Of a stretch of 64,000 bases of DNA, positions 1-11,225 are shown piece after piece. The notes beneath the pieces were generated by a model. That model made no database searches and had not been told where the DNA came from. It saw only the letters and a list, made by a program, of their open reading frames with translations. Each line of letters begins with the position of its first letter. Position 1 is the first letter of the stretch. The translations under genes and the position numbers were made by a program. The DNA is from Epiperipatus broadwayi (taxonomy: Eukaryota > Onychophora > Udeonychophora > Euonychophora > Peripatidae). The stretch is from contig JAQFVV010000031.1 in the NCBI GenBank assembly GCA_028023455.1, positions 9,290,093 through 9,354,092 on the forward strand. The letters run 5' to 3'.

Positions 1-1885
1 TTATGTAATATTTTTTATACCTTAATAAATAAAACTTTCATCACTTCTGATGCTTATTAAATTTGTATTAAAATAATAAGATTCAACAATGACATTTGCA
101 TATAAACTGTAAAATTTATAAAGATATTATTTAAAGTCAAGTTAAAGCATGAAATAATAACCCTTTGTTAAACTCATTTTTGTCTATTAAAAAAAAAAAA
201 TTTGAACATAAAGCAAAATAGTTAAATTTAATTTAATAAAAGCATTACTAATAGATTTTACTGACTTTTAAATTATTATGTTTAATATTGTGCCGACTAT
301 AGTATAGTGTTTGTAGTCACACATGAATATACTTATTATTGCAGTAATATTAAAAATGCAGAAATAAACCTACATTGAGAGGGAGGAAAATTCAGCATAA
401 TTAGCTAAAATTTTGTTAAAAGAGAAAGTATGAAATGCAAAATGAAATTAAGAGAAGTGAGTCATTGATATTTTTTTTTAAAAAAAAAGGAAAACTAAAT
501 TCATAAAGGGATTAATGTTTAGTTAAGTTGTAGAAAGGTTATAATGATGTTTTTTTTTTTTTAAAAAAAAAAAAGAGAGAGAGATATAAAAAGAAGGGGG
601 AAGAGGGGTTTATAACAAAAAATATCTCTTTTTCTTTTTAAAATTATTTATATGAAAAAAAGAAAATCGAAGATATGTGAAACTTATTATAGTTAAAGCA
701 TTAAATATTGTAAATAAATAAATTGAAATGAAAATTTGAAAGTGTATAAAATTTTATGAAAAAGAAAATGTGAAACTTGTATAAAAATTTCTTTGTAAAT
801 CTGTATGAGAAAATCTGTCATTAATTAGTAACAGTCCAGCAAACAATGATTGGGCAAATCTATAAATAAGATGGATCAAGATTAGATAGAACATTATTAT
901 AATATTTTGGCTGTTACCATACTGGGCTAAAGAACTGAGAATGTGTGAGACCATCAGTCATGAATAAAATTAATATTAGCATGCTAGTGACCTTAAATGG
1001 GTATTTGCTCAGTCTCTGCTTGCCTGACTTTTAACTCACCCAGGGATAAATATCTGTCACCTTGCCTGCTAAGTAGATTGCCCTTCCTGACCAGACTGCC
1101 TGGAAAGGAAGAATGAATACAACTAAGAAACCTGAAAGTGAGAAAGAAGAAAACTAAACCAAATGCAATAGACAATACTAAGAATAATCCAGCCAGCCGG
1201 AGAGCCTATTAGTGCATCAACAGTCTCTGCAAAAGAAGCGAGTGGTGTCCCACTGGACGATCTACAGAGTGCTCAAGAGAAATCCTAGATAAACAATTTT
1301 CTATTTTCATACATGCATGCATTGATTAATAATGTGTTAATTAATTTCTTGTTAAAAAACCAAAATGAGAATAAATTACAGTGTGCAATATTTAAAATTA
1401 AAAAAAAAGAGAAAGAACTGTTTATAAAGTAACTATTTTAAGAAAGGGAACAATTACTTTTTTGACAGACTTTTATCAATTATCCATTCAGAAGTTTAAT
1501 TATATATTTTCATGTTATAGACTTTTTGTGTGTGTTATTTTAGATGTGAAAATTTATTATATCCATTTAACTTGATGATTTTTAATTATTTTTTGTATTA
1601 AACATTATTACTGTTAAATTTAGTTGACTTTCTTGATTTTCTTTCACCAAACTAACGAATTAAATTAAATCTAGATTAATAAAATTTAGTCGGTTAACTT
1701 TTACTTTAAATAAAGAAAAGGGGAAAGATATTCTAAAGAAACGAAAAGGTGATATAAACAAAAAGAGGAGGGGCTGTATATTTATGTACTCGGCTATTAT
1801 CAGTGGTAATCTTTAAAATTTTAAATATTCCAAGCTCTGGGTATCAAATAAAGCATCATCAAGAATGTTTTTATCCAACAGTCGA
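1..1885. other. AT-rich noncoding DNA
   Basis: Poly-A/T runs and short low-complexity tracts (for example the A/T runs around 475-490 and 550-575). The only structured part is a somewhat more GC-rich island at about 1010-1290, where a weak exon candidate lies (separate entry). No long ORF with codon-like composition and no clear repeat were seen. Confidence 0.6.
1040..1099 (-). other. candidate internal exon, minus strand, function unknown
   Basis: Read on the minus strand, a pyrimidine-rich acceptor ending TTTCCAG (just above 1099) is followed by 60 bp of relatively GC-rich sequence and then a strong donor, GTGAGT (1034-1039). The 60 bp is open in two frames; one starts AVWSGRAIYL and ends DIYPW. 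Length is a multiple of three. No family is recognised. It does not resemble the part of an M13 peptidase that would follow the exon at 12.4 kb, although it lies on the same strand. A chance match of splice signals in repeat DNA is quite possible. Confidence 0.25.
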
Positions 1886-2182
1886 GAGGTGTCTGATCGG
1901 GAAATATAACAGAGTAATATGTACATATTATTCCAGGGTTTGGTCAGGAATACAGACTTGAGAGCTAGTCTGTATTTGCTTTTTGCTTGAGGTAACAGTA
2001 GAAATTAAATATTAAATATAACAAAAACTGTTACAAAAGGGGGGGGGCGTCTGATTGGGAAATATAATGTTTGGAGTAATATGTACTTAGTACTCCAGGG
2101 TTCGGTCAGGAATACAGACTTGAGAGCTAATTTAGTCTGTATTTGCTTCTTGCTCGAAATAACAGTAGAAATTAAATATAAT
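1886..2182. repeat. tandem direct duplication (about 150 bp unit) with conserved stem-loop
   Basis: Two direct copies, about 1886-2008 and 2046-2182, share the order: GTCTGAT, GGGAAATATAA, AGTAATATGTAC, CCAGGGTT(T/C)GGTCAGG, AATACAGACT, AGTCTGTATT, AACAGTAGAAATTAAAT. Each contains a perfect 10-bp stem (AATACAGACT paired with AGTCTGTATT) whose loop differs in size between copies. A G-run at about 2039-2046 lies between them. Confidence 0.75.
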
Positions 2183-2190
2183 ATATATAT

Positions 2191-2884
2191 ATAAACAAAT
2201 TGCATTTATTCATATTTTTTTTACATTGCTATTAGAAAAGATAGTTATTATTTATTTGATGGGTAAGAATAATTTAAATGACTGTTATAATATATACAAA
2301 TTTATTCTTTTACGATTTGGCTCCTTTATGCTTTAAGGACTAAAATCAGCCCACTTTATATGTTTTATTATTTTCTTACTTAAAGATTTAAAAAAAAAAA
2401 GATTTGCACAATGCATCAGTTGAAAGGCAGATCAGCTTTTTCTAAATTGTCCAAATGTATTTATTAAGCAATATGGGGGGAGGGGGTTTGTAGGAAGTAT
2501 TTTTTAAAACATATATATTGTTTTGTTGGGTAAGAAAAAAGAAGCCACAGAAAAGTACGAGATGAACATTTTAGAAACAATTGATTACTACTGGAGTCAG
2601 TTTATGTAAGAAAAAATTTAATTAAAAGTTAATCAGCATATTTATAGTGACACCTTTGTATAAAGTCACTAAATAAATATATGTTTGAAACATATACATA
2701 TATAATAGGCAATTACACATAAACGACAATGTCAGTTACAACTCAAAAACAAAAAATATGCTGAGAGAAAACATGTTTAAAAATGAATTTTACGATAACG
2801 ATTACACGAACCAATCTGTGAATCACAATGCTGCTACATTTTTCTGTTGTTGTCTTTAGATTTCTTCAGCAAAAAAAACTTATC
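2191..2884. other. AT-rich noncoding DNA
   Basis: Nothing beyond homopolymer and (TA) runs. No ORF or repeat recognised. Confidence 0.5.
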
Positions 2885-3903
2885 TTTGGAAATACACCAA
2901 TGTTAAAGCTAAGTGTAGTTTTCCAGGGTATTATATTCTTTACCATATTTTATCAATGGAAACAATTAGCATTAACGTTTTGACAATACCTTTGATATAA
3001 TTTTTATAACCTAGATGGGATCTTCTTCTATGAAAACCATACTCAAATTCACTATAAGCTACTTTTTTCAGAAAATGCATTCGTTTTATATATCCACTCC
3101 AATGATGGTGTGATATTACAGTAGTGGACTTAATAGTATTACATCCATAAAGCTGAAGAACATATTGGTTGGTTTTTATTATCTTGCCATTGTATTATTG
3201 AAATTCTACAGATCACCCTGAAATTAAATGTTTTAATGCATTTATAATGTATTGATAGAGTATTTCAGATTTATTTTCATACAGTAAAATAAAAGCTCTA
3301 TATACAGCTAATATAATTCCATTAGTTATCTCCCTATGATTAGAGATTCTCTTTTAATTTGTTAAAGTCTACCTTTCTGAGTGGCTGATAAAAAAATTAA
3401 TAAACCACAGTCTTCATATGAGGCAGATAAAACATTATGAACATTCTATAAATCATCTTTTGAACTAGCAAAAATAACACAATCAGCAAGATATTGTAAA
3501 TCCAGAATCCAAGAAGAAAAAGCTCTTGTTTTCACTTTTAATCAAGTCATATTAAGAATTGTATCATCAGACTTGATTCTGTTTGAGTAAGATTACTATT
3601 GATAATTTCAAACAACACAATCATAAAAATTGAAAACGTTACTAGATCAAAGTGCACATCCTTGTTTAACATTAGTTTTCATTTCAAATGCCTCAGATTT
3701 ATCATCTATAGAAATAACATTTCTCATTCTATCAAGAAGCTATATAATATGAATATATTTTGATGTATAACCAAATATTTTCCAATTTTATTAACTAAAT
3801 CAAATGTCTTGACCAAATCAATAAAAGCAATATATAAATGACTCCTTTATTTCTGATATTTCTCCTGCAGTTGTGTTGACAACAAAAACTGTCCATAGGA
3901 TGT

Positions 3904-4215
3904 TTTCCTGAAGGTTTGTGATGAGGGTGTTCTATTTGTATTTTTTATATTGGACTATTTCCATCATCTAATATAAGTATTTCGTCTTTAGAAAAATTTA
4001 ACTTTATTTAAATATTCCAAATACATTCAACTACTAATAAATATCACAGCAAACACATTAGTATATGCACAAAGTTTTGAGAGATATTCTCCCCTCTTCT
4101 TCAGCAGTTGCTGTCCTGACCAGTGACAGTCTAGAATGGGATTTGAATCTGGGTCCTTAGATTCTTGAATTTTAAGATAATACATTAACCAACTGAGCCA
4201 TCATCAGCAATCATT
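3904..4215 (-). mobile_element. tRNA-derived SINE, left member of pair
   Basis: On the minus strand the head reads GATGGCTCAGTTGGTTAATG (A-box-like) and about 45 bp later AGATTCAAATCCC (B-box-like). These are followed by a body containing GTCACTGGTCAGGACAGCAA and a tail with AAATAAAGTT and GATGGAAATAGTCCAATAT. The internal boxes would serve RNA polymerase III. Confidence 0.7.
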
Positions 4216-4428
4216 ACAAATTTCATATACTTATTTATGAAGTACAAAGAAGAAAGTTTGAAAAAGCTGCTCACTTGACAATGGAAAAAAATCCCATAAG
4301 CCAACCTAGTGTGACTATACATAATGCATGGAAAGCACTAATCAACTTTGCTCTTAGGAAAAAGTGGAGAAATCAGGAGGAATCTCATAGATAAGTATAT
4401 GAAATTTCTATTGATTGTTCCCTTTGGC

Positions 4429-4682
4429 AGGATGGCTCAGTTGGTTTGAGCATTACCTTAAAATTCAATAATCAAGAATCTAAGGACCCAAGTTTTAATC
4501 TCATGTTAGTACTGTCACTGGTCAGGCCAGTAATACCCAAAGAAGAAGGGAGAATAATATCCCTCGAAACATTGTGCATATACTAACCTGTTTGCTGTGA
4601 ATATTTAAATAAAGTTATTTTTTTCTAAAAGAGATTCAATACACATATTAGATGATGTAAATAGTCCAATATAAAAATACAC
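4429..4682 (+). mobile_element. tRNA-derived SINE, right member of pair
   Basis: The plus-strand head GATGGCTCAGTTGGTTTGAG is the A-box region. The B box is decayed to AAGTTTTAATCTC. The body has GTCACTGGTCAGGCCAG and AAGAAGAAGGGAG, and the tail AAATAAAGTT then GATGTAAATAGTCCAATAT. It matches the left member in the opposite orientation but its tail stops earlier. Confidence 0.7.
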
Positions 4683-5290
4683 CTGTCCATAGGATGTCTT
4701 GATTTTTAAAACCATACTGAATCTCTAGAAACCTTTCATTTATGATTGGAAGCAATCTATTTAGCAAAATTCTTGAGTATAACTTTGTTGTAGAAGATAA
4801 TAATGATATTTCAAAATAATTATTCTAGTTTATCTATTCCCTTTGAATTTAAAAATTGGAACAATAAAAGTATCATCAAAACTGAATGACATGGCATGAT
4901 TTCATAGGTTCATATATTCTTAAAACATTCCAATATTTTTGTTGAAGTTAACATACCACCATCATATTTTTTAGACTTCAGTATCTGATCAGAATATACA
5001 GCCTTTTCATTTTTGAGATTATTAAGAGCTGCTTTGATTTCATTCAGCTGGACCATCTTTGTCAAATCTAAATGATCATTAAAAGGCATCATCATGGTTC
5101 TTGTATCATTATTTAAAAGATGATAAAAATATTCTTTCCACATTCATCATTCATCATATTAAAAAGTATCATTGCTGATTTAGCAGGATTATGATAACAT
5201 TTCTGACAGCCATACATTGCTTTCAGTGCATCAAAAAAAGAAGTACAATCAGTGAAAGTCTATATCCCCCTTACGGTTTTAATATTTATA

Positions 5291-5845
5291 TACATTCCAA
5301 TATGAATTCATTAATTATATTTGTAATTTTAGATTATAATTTTTTAATACTATTACTAACTTGTTGATTTTGAAGTATGTATAACATTATTTGTTTTGGA
5401 CATAATGCTGATAGTCTTTCCACTATAAATCACTTCTCTACACATCTTTTAACATTATTTCCCACCTTTTTACATTAAATTCCTTCTAGAAAATGAAATC
5501 ACAGTAATATCAATGCATTAGTTTTAAAAAAAAATCTAAAGAGGTCCAACCTCTATGTGCTTGATTGTTCCAGTTTATTATTCTATGATTTCAATATCAA
5601 TTGTGGGATTTCTTTGAGAAGAATTTAGGAATAGCAAGAAAATTCATTTTGTGTCCAGTTTATTAAAAATTAATAATTATTTTTAACAATAATCATATAA
5701 TTATTTAAAATAAAAAAAAATACAATTATGTATTTTGTTCTTATTCATATGTTTTATTTTTAAAAATATGAAGTTAATAAATTTGATCATATTGCTAACA
5801 GAAAAATCAAAAATTATGTTTTGAAACAGATCAATAATGCACTGA
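5291..5845. other. AT-rich noncoding DNA
   Basis: No ORF or repeat recognised; may include eroded upstream LINE sequence. Confidence 0.4.
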
Positions 5846-5849
5846 GGCA

Positions 5850-6458
5850 AACTCTCTAGCACTGCAGTAATCAATGGATGAAGGACGTTTTGTGCATGAA
5901 ATCCCTATCTAATGTCTACTCTTCCAATATCCCCAGACTAGTTTCTATCTTGTGGCAATTATTAGTGATGAACCTCGTATCTGAGAGCAATGCATTTAAA
6001 TCATAAAATCAAATGCAACCTCCAGCAAACCACATTTAACCTTATAACTATAAAGCTTCAAGTCCAAAGTCAAAACACAATAATGTTTTTAATTGAAGCT
6101 CATTAGCCTTATAGATTTATAATTAACTAGTAAGGTAAAATTTGGCTGTTGGAGGATTGCATTAGATCTTAAGATTGCATTAGATCATAAAATGTGGGTG
6201 CTGTGCACCCAGATCCAAGGCTCCTCACTGATGAATGCCAGAAGCTAGAAACTTGTCTGGGGGTATAGGATGAGTATTCCCCAGATAGAGATTTTGTACA
6301 CAAACTTTTTCTGCATCCACTGATTACTCTGGCTTGATCCAAGGCTCCTCACGGATGAAAGCCACAAACTAGACACTAGTCTGGAGGTATTGGATAAGTA
6401 AGCACTAGATGGGAATTATATGTACAAACCTTTCTGCATCCACTGATTACTCTGACTT
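5850..6458. repeat. foldback repeat: one inverted and two tandem direct units (about 123 bp)
   Basis: Units at 6212-6335 and 6336-6458 are direct tandem copies starting GATCCAAGGCTCCTCAC and ending CATCCACTGATTACTCTG. A third, more diverged unit lies in the opposite orientation at about 5850-5980: its reverse complement contains AGAAACTAGTCTGGGGATATTGG and CATCCATTGATTACTG. The whole is a foldback with unequal arms. Confidence 0.7.
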
Positions 6459-6995
6459 CTATTGAGTGGCACTACTGTACGGAGAGTTTTGCCTCTATGT
6501 AAACAGCTTCTGCAGGCATAAAGAATGATGATCGAGTAATGTTTAATAGTTTTAGCATCAATAAATGTAATTTTAAAATTCAGAAGCTAATTTGATATTT
6601 TTTATGGCTTCACATTTATTCATTCTGTTTTAAAAATAAATTTAAGTCAATAAATTAAAATTTTGTTAAATTTTATGGAGTAACTAGTTTGGTTGCTTTA
6701 CTTCATATAATCCAATGAGGAAAAATCCTTTGTTCCCAATATGCATTCAGTATATTTTAATTTTTTTAATGTTGGTAAACTTCAAATATGATTTTTTAGA
6801 AAAGTCTTTTTTTTATTATTTGTAAACTTATTCTTTAAATAAATCAAACCTAATTTGAATTTTAATATAGAATAACAGATTAATAATAGTGAAATCAAGC
6901 AATAATATTGATAAAAATTGTCACCAGAAATAATTAATCTGTTAAAGGATAAATCAATATTTTTTCTTGTTAAAATAGAAAAATACATACTCATA
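6459..6995. other. AT-rich noncoding DNA
   Basis: Open frames here have the composition of random AT-rich sequence. Nothing recognised. Confidence 0.5.
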
Positions 6996-7835
6996 TATGA
7001 AAAACAAAAACAAGTTAGAATCACATAACTTGCTATCGCTTGTATTTATGATCAATAGATGGCATTTTACTAAAACCATGGAACAAGCATCAAAAGAGTC
7101 AGAATTCACTATCTCTTTCATTTGCTCCACCTTCAGATCAGCTGATTTCAAGCTAATTTGCTATCATCAGTGAAGGATAGGGCTAGAAACTAGATCTAAA
7201 CACTGACTCCAAGCGTTTATGCAACAAGTTTCTATCAGTTTGCAAGCATGAATTTTTCAGATACGTAATGTCTTCAAAGCCAGCCTAACAAGCCAGATAG
7301 CTACATGGGTCTGATATCAGTTCAGTTTCACCACATAGTCAAAGCCTCTGCAATATATATCATTGCAAAAATCTTTAAAGATACATTTATGAAAAACAAG
7401 TTATAATCATGTAACTTGCTATCACTTGTATTTATGATCAATAGATGGCGTTTTACCAAAACCACCAAACAAGCATATATTTGTTTACATAAATGTCAAA
7501 AGAGTCAGAATTCACTATCTCTTTCATTTGCTGCACCTTCAGATCAGCTGATTTCAAGCTAATTTGCTATCTTCAGTGAAGGATACGGCTAGAAACTAGA
7601 TCTAAACACTGACTCCAAGCGTTAATGCAACAAGTTCCTATCAGTTTGCAAGCATGAATTTTTCAGACATGTAATGTCTTCAAACCCAGCCTAACAAGCC
7701 AGATAGCTACATAGGTCTGATATCAGTTCAGTTTCACCACATAGTCAAAGCTTCTGCAATGTATATCATTGCAAAAAATTTTAAAGGTACATTTATGAAA
7801 AACAAAAACAAGTTACATGATTATAACTTGATGTA
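6996..7835. repeat. tandem duplication, family C (units about 390 and 405 bp plus partial third)
   Basis: Unit 1 (6996-7386) and unit 2 (7387-7792) are direct copies sharing AAAGAGTCAGAATTCACTAT, TTCAGATCAGCTGATTTCAA, GGCTAGAAACTAGATCTAAA and CATAGTCAAAGC. Unit 2 carries about 20 extra bases near 7475-7497. A third unit begins at 7793 but stops near 7835. Each unit begins with a small hairpin, CAAGTTA then 6-8 bases then TAACTTG. The same family recurs near 50.1-50.7 kb. Confidence 0.8.
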
Positions 7836-7867
7836 CCAATCAACCTCACTCTTTGTTGGTTTTATTT

Positions 7868-8130
7868 CCTGATGAGCATATTGCAAGATGGAACTATCGA
7901 TTGGCATTTCCCAATACTGAAGTTACTCTACCTTTGACAATATTTCCTGCTCATCAGAGGATGTAGCACCATAGAGACTGGAAGCTTTTAGAAATTTATG
8001 ACTTTGATTTTCCCAAATGGTGCAACTAGAGTTCCATCTGACTACAACCTTACTTATCCATGTTGAGTTATTCCGGACATAGCTCAGGTATCAAGAGATT
8101 CTTGTGAACAGTGCATAAATAGATGAAAGA
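7868..8130. repeat. dispersed repeat family D, copy 1
   Basis: Matches 58295-58575 in reverse orientation. Shared blocks are TTTCCTGATGAGCATATTG, ATATTTCCTGCTCATCAGAG, AGCACCATAGAGACTGGAA and GACATAGCTCAGG. The two CTGATGAGCA / TGCTCATCAG blocks are inverted relative to each other, giving an internal foldback. Sequence from 8131 to 8340 keeps an open minus-strand frame of 81 codons with no recognisable product. Confidence 0.75.
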
Positions 8131-8340
8131 TATGAATGAAATTGACCAGAGGTATTATTCATTTTTGAAACTATAATTTTAGTTACTACTAATATTGGAT
8201 GTAGAGTTCTTAAAGAAGAAGAAAGTTTGCTGACAGTCTCTATTCTGGCTGTTCTCATATTCGTGTGCACATTATGGATGTTCTCCCTGATCCTCCCTGA
8301 GTGGAAATTGTCCTTCTTGGTTTGAAGTTCACTCATCTAC

Positions 8341-8488
8341 ATAGATATGTATCCATATGTATAAAAGTATGTTTTCATCCAGGAATAAAGAAGTATTTGT
8401 TTTAATCCAGGTTACTAGAAGCACTTAACTTTATCCAGGTACATAAAAGCATCTGATTTATTCAGGTATTTAAAAGTATTTAATTTTT
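8341..8488. repeat. minisatellite, about 28-bp unit (left part)
   Basis: About five imperfect units of the form ATCCAGGTA(N)nAAAAGCATTTG(A/T)TTT. The same array resumes at 9056 after an inserted LINE 3' end. Confidence 0.65.
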
Positions 8489-9055
8489 TTTTCTCGGTGA
8501 TAAAATGTTTATTTATAAAAAAACAGATACAGTAAAATAAATGAAATTACAGCAGCAACATGGTAAGAGGGGAAAGATACATGTAAAAAGAAAATGGGAA
8601 GTGGAGAGGGGAAATGGTGTGTAGTCCAGGCTGGTCAGAAATGCATGTCTTCATGATTGAGTCCTATGACAGAGGCTAAGAGGATGGGAGTTGGAGGATT
8701 GCCCAAGTGTCTGTAAGGAGTGGAAGTGGGTTTGATTTGTTATCTCAGGTTCTGAGAGTGTGAATTAGGTCCAAGAGCTTTTAATTGACTGGATATACTC
8801 TCTGGTGAAGGATAATGGCACATCGAATCAACCAGAGAACATAGATGAGAAAACTGGATAGTCTAATAGCTGTGAAGACCCCTGTTTCTATGGATTCTTG
8901 GAGATTAAAGATGGTATTCCTGTGCGAGGAAAGGCAGGAGTTGATGACATTTCTTACACCAAACAGAAAAGGGCATTCAAGCAGGAAGTGCTGGAGGGTT
9001 TCATTGACAGATTTACAGAGCTGGCATATGGGAGAGATCTTGGTGAAACCCCTAC
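8489..9055 (-). mobile_element. 5'-truncated LINE 3' end (or retrocopy) with zinc-knuckle C-terminus and poly-A
   Basis: On the minus strand the segment ends in an A-run at about 8489-8497, preceded by AATAAA (AATAAACATTTTATCACCGAG), as expected of a reverse-transcribed polyadenylated RNA. One frame near the 5' end reads CQLCKSVNETLQHFLLEC, then LFGVRN. That is the CxxC...H....C zinc knuckle found at the C-terminus of many LINE ORF2 proteins. The frame stays open to IRLSSFLIYVLWLIRC and then stops, leaving about 300 bp of 3' UTR. It interrupts the 28-bp minisatellite. Plus-strand ORFs here are shadows. Confidence 0.65.
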
Positions 9056-9130
9056 ATATACAGAAACATTTGTTTTATCCAAGTATATAGAAGCATTGGG
9101 TTTTATCCAGGTATCTTGAAGCATTTTATT
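9056..9130. repeat. minisatellite, about 28-bp unit (right part)
   Basis: About 2.5 further units (ATCCAAGTATATAGAAGCATT..., ATCCAGGTATCTTGAAGCATT...) continuing the array of 8341-8488. Confidence 0.6.
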
Positions 9131-10599
9131 TCATATATCATACAGGTGTGGGATTTGAATCACTTACTCATCATATCAGTGTGGTTTGGAATCATTATTT
9201 GGAAGAATTTTATTATTATTTCTTAATTTTCATGTACTATTTATTCAGGTATATAATATATCAATTCATCATTATTCGTGTATATAATATATCAATTTTT
9301 AATCTATAATTTCTTACTCACTTATATAAACATTTCCTTAATTTATGTGTGTATTCAGATTTAATTCATTCTATCAAAGTACTTTGGAAAATAATAAATG
9401 TCATTTCCACAATCCATAATATGAGTCTCATTATAGAATTATTTTCAGATTAGCAAAATTATTTTTGCTTCTTCTGATCATCTTTTTATAATGAATACAT
9501 CATCTTATTATTCCACAATGCTCCACATAAAAATTAGTCATTTAAAGTAAATGTTTTCATTTTGCATTATTTTATAACCAATCAACCCAGAAAATAACAT
9601 TTTATTAAATCATAACTTCTTTTAAAAAATGCATCTTACAAAATATTTTCAATTCACCTATTACTCCAATGCATTCCATTTTTGAAATATATTTTCCTTT
9701 TGTACTACTTACAATCAATCAATTTAAAAAGTAACATTTCATTATTTTATTTTTTAACTTAATAAATACAATTTATAAAATATCTTTAAGTATTATAAAG
9801 GCATATAAATAGCCTCACCTGAACCTTCATCTGCTGGTGGTTCACTGTAAATTTTCCAATCAATAAGGTGTTCTGAGAACTTATTGAGTCAATGGTCAGT
9901 TCACAGGCCTTATTTTTATTTTACTTTATTGCTGAATCATGTGACAGAAAAGAGAGAAAAGCTATTTTTTGTTCAGCCAGACATTTGAAGATATAATATT
10001 TTGATTACTTGTTTCTTCATTTTTTTTATTAGTTACAGGATCCTTATTTTTATTATTCATTGAGCTCCAAGATTTGTTGGGCTAGTATTCATATAATCTG
10101 GATTTCACTAGTTCACTAGTAACAGTGTTGATGCTTTCTAACAATACATCTGCTACAAAATCTCTTTAAGCAATCTCTACTCCCCTATTTATCTGTTCAT
10201 GCTTTTCTTATCAATCCTCATTCAATCTAGCACCAATTACATAGGTGACGATGATCTTTCTCTGAGGCCCCATGTTTATTTCCATCATTATTGGCCATCT
10301 ACTTTTAGGGGGAACAAAATCTAATAACTTATCTGATGTTTTTGAAAAACATCTCTTGATCTTTTATGTCTAAGGCAATCTTTTTTTAATTAATTGTTAA
10401 TTATATCCTTCCTATTTTTAATCTTAAAACATTAAACTTTTACAAAATCCTAATATTTTAAAATATTGATTTTAAATTGCTGTCACATATTCATTTTATT
10501 TCTTTGTTTTATCTTTTATTCTTGAAAACTGCATGTTTTTTAATTTTATCTTGACAGTTTTTAAATGGGTCTGTTTCAATATATAATCATAAGGAATTT

Positions 10600-10601
<2 letters not shown>
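9131..10601. other. AT-rich noncoding DNA
   Basis: No coding signal and no recognisable repeat. (A/T) runs only. Confidence 0.5.

Positions 10602-10681
<80 letters not shown>
10602..10681. repeat. (TA)n microsatellite, about 40 units
   Basis: Uninterrupted TA dinucleotide run directly abutting a diverged family E repeat. Confidence 0.95.
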
Positions 10682-10684
<3 letters not shown>

Positions 10685-11225
10685 GATCTGAACTCAAATT
10701 TTCACAGCTATTCATTTCATCTTATACAACCACCACCCATGACCACATAATGTGAAAAATATAAAATTATCTGCAATATTCATATTTTGTGCTGAACCAG
10801 CACTTATCAGTTGGTCAAGGTCATATTCTCCCAGACATATATATAATCAGTGCTCAGTGTACATTATTAAAATAGAAAATCTTCATACTTTTATGCCCAT
10901 TTAAATACAAGATGTCTGATATGTGAGGGTCAGAATGACTTAAAAGTCAACTTAGGTATGATAACAATATTGGCATCAAGAAATGCTTTAAGGGTTCTAT
11001 CATCAGATTTTCAATGATATGGATGGTTGAAGAGTTGGAGAGTGGAGAAGATTGAAACCTGTTCATGAAAGTATGAAAGATTTACTATCTTAATATAAAA
11101 TGAGCAATAAGTATATACAAGTGTGAGAAAATACGATCTAGATCAACTGATGAGTAGCTGGTTCACCACGAAATACGGATAATCATTTACCTTTTTCTGT
11201 GTGTTCAGTATATACAATATAATTG
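10682..11225. repeat. diverged family E foldback repeat
   Basis: Resembles the minus-to-plus core of the composite at 42319-43883. The left part has GAACCAGCACTTATCAGTTGGTC and ATAATCAGTGCTCAG. After the centre (about 10905) come GTCAGAATGACT, ATCATCAGATTTTCAATGA, GTTGAAGAGTT and the inverse blocks AGCTGGTTCACCACGAAATA. This second, older copy shows that the inverted arrangement belongs to the family. Confidence 0.65.

Larger units (their letters stand above)
3904..4682. mobile_element. head-to-head inverted pair of tRNA-derived SINEs with 15-bp target duplication
   Basis: The 779-bp insertion lies inside the LINE relic and is flanked by an exact 15-bp repeat, CTGTCCATAGGATGT, at 3889-3903 and 4683-4697. 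It holds two SINEs with heads facing each other and 3' tails outward. The left SINE is on the minus strand (head about 4215, tail to 3904), the right on the plus strand (head about 4429, tail to 4682), with about 210 bp between heads. One target duplication around the pair indicates one insertion event. The left tail is about 40 bp longer than the right. Confidence 0.75.
2885..5290 (-). pseudogene. non-LTR retrotransposon (LINE) reverse transcriptase relic
   Basis: Translation of the minus strand shows LINE reverse-transcriptase landmarks in order. About 4910-5143 reads WKEYFYHLLN then IKAALNNLKNEKA (start of the RT domain). About 4700-4750 reads QYGFKNQD. About 3790-3845 reads YIAFIDLVKTFDLVNK, motif A with its aspartates. 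About 3470-3490 reads QYLADCVIFA, where motif C (YADD) has decayed to LADC. About 3060-3110 resembles the post-RT segment (YIKRMHFLKK). Stops and frameshifts are frequent, so it is dead. The clade looks RTE/CR1/Jockey-like but cannot be fixed by eye. The relic is interrupted by a SINE pair at 3904-4682. Reading continues sensibly across that insertion (QYGF... before, QLQEKYQ-type sequence after). Confidence 0.75.

Noticed and set aside
1040-1099. Next exon of the M13 peptidase gene
   Set aside because: Same strand and plausible splice sites, but the translated sequence does not match the segment expected downstream of the GYPNW exon.
6996-7835. Repeat arrays as CRISPR or centromeric satellite
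   Set aside because: Only two to three long units without regular spacers, in an animal-type genome; consistent with transposon-derived tandem duplication.
8845-9119. Plus-strand ORFs of 81 and 73 codons
   Set aside because: Shadows of the minus-strand LINE zinc-knuckle frame, which has the poly-A tail and conserved Cys/His pattern.
10565-10750. 61-codon IYIYIY ORF
   Set aside because: Translation of the (TA)n tract.
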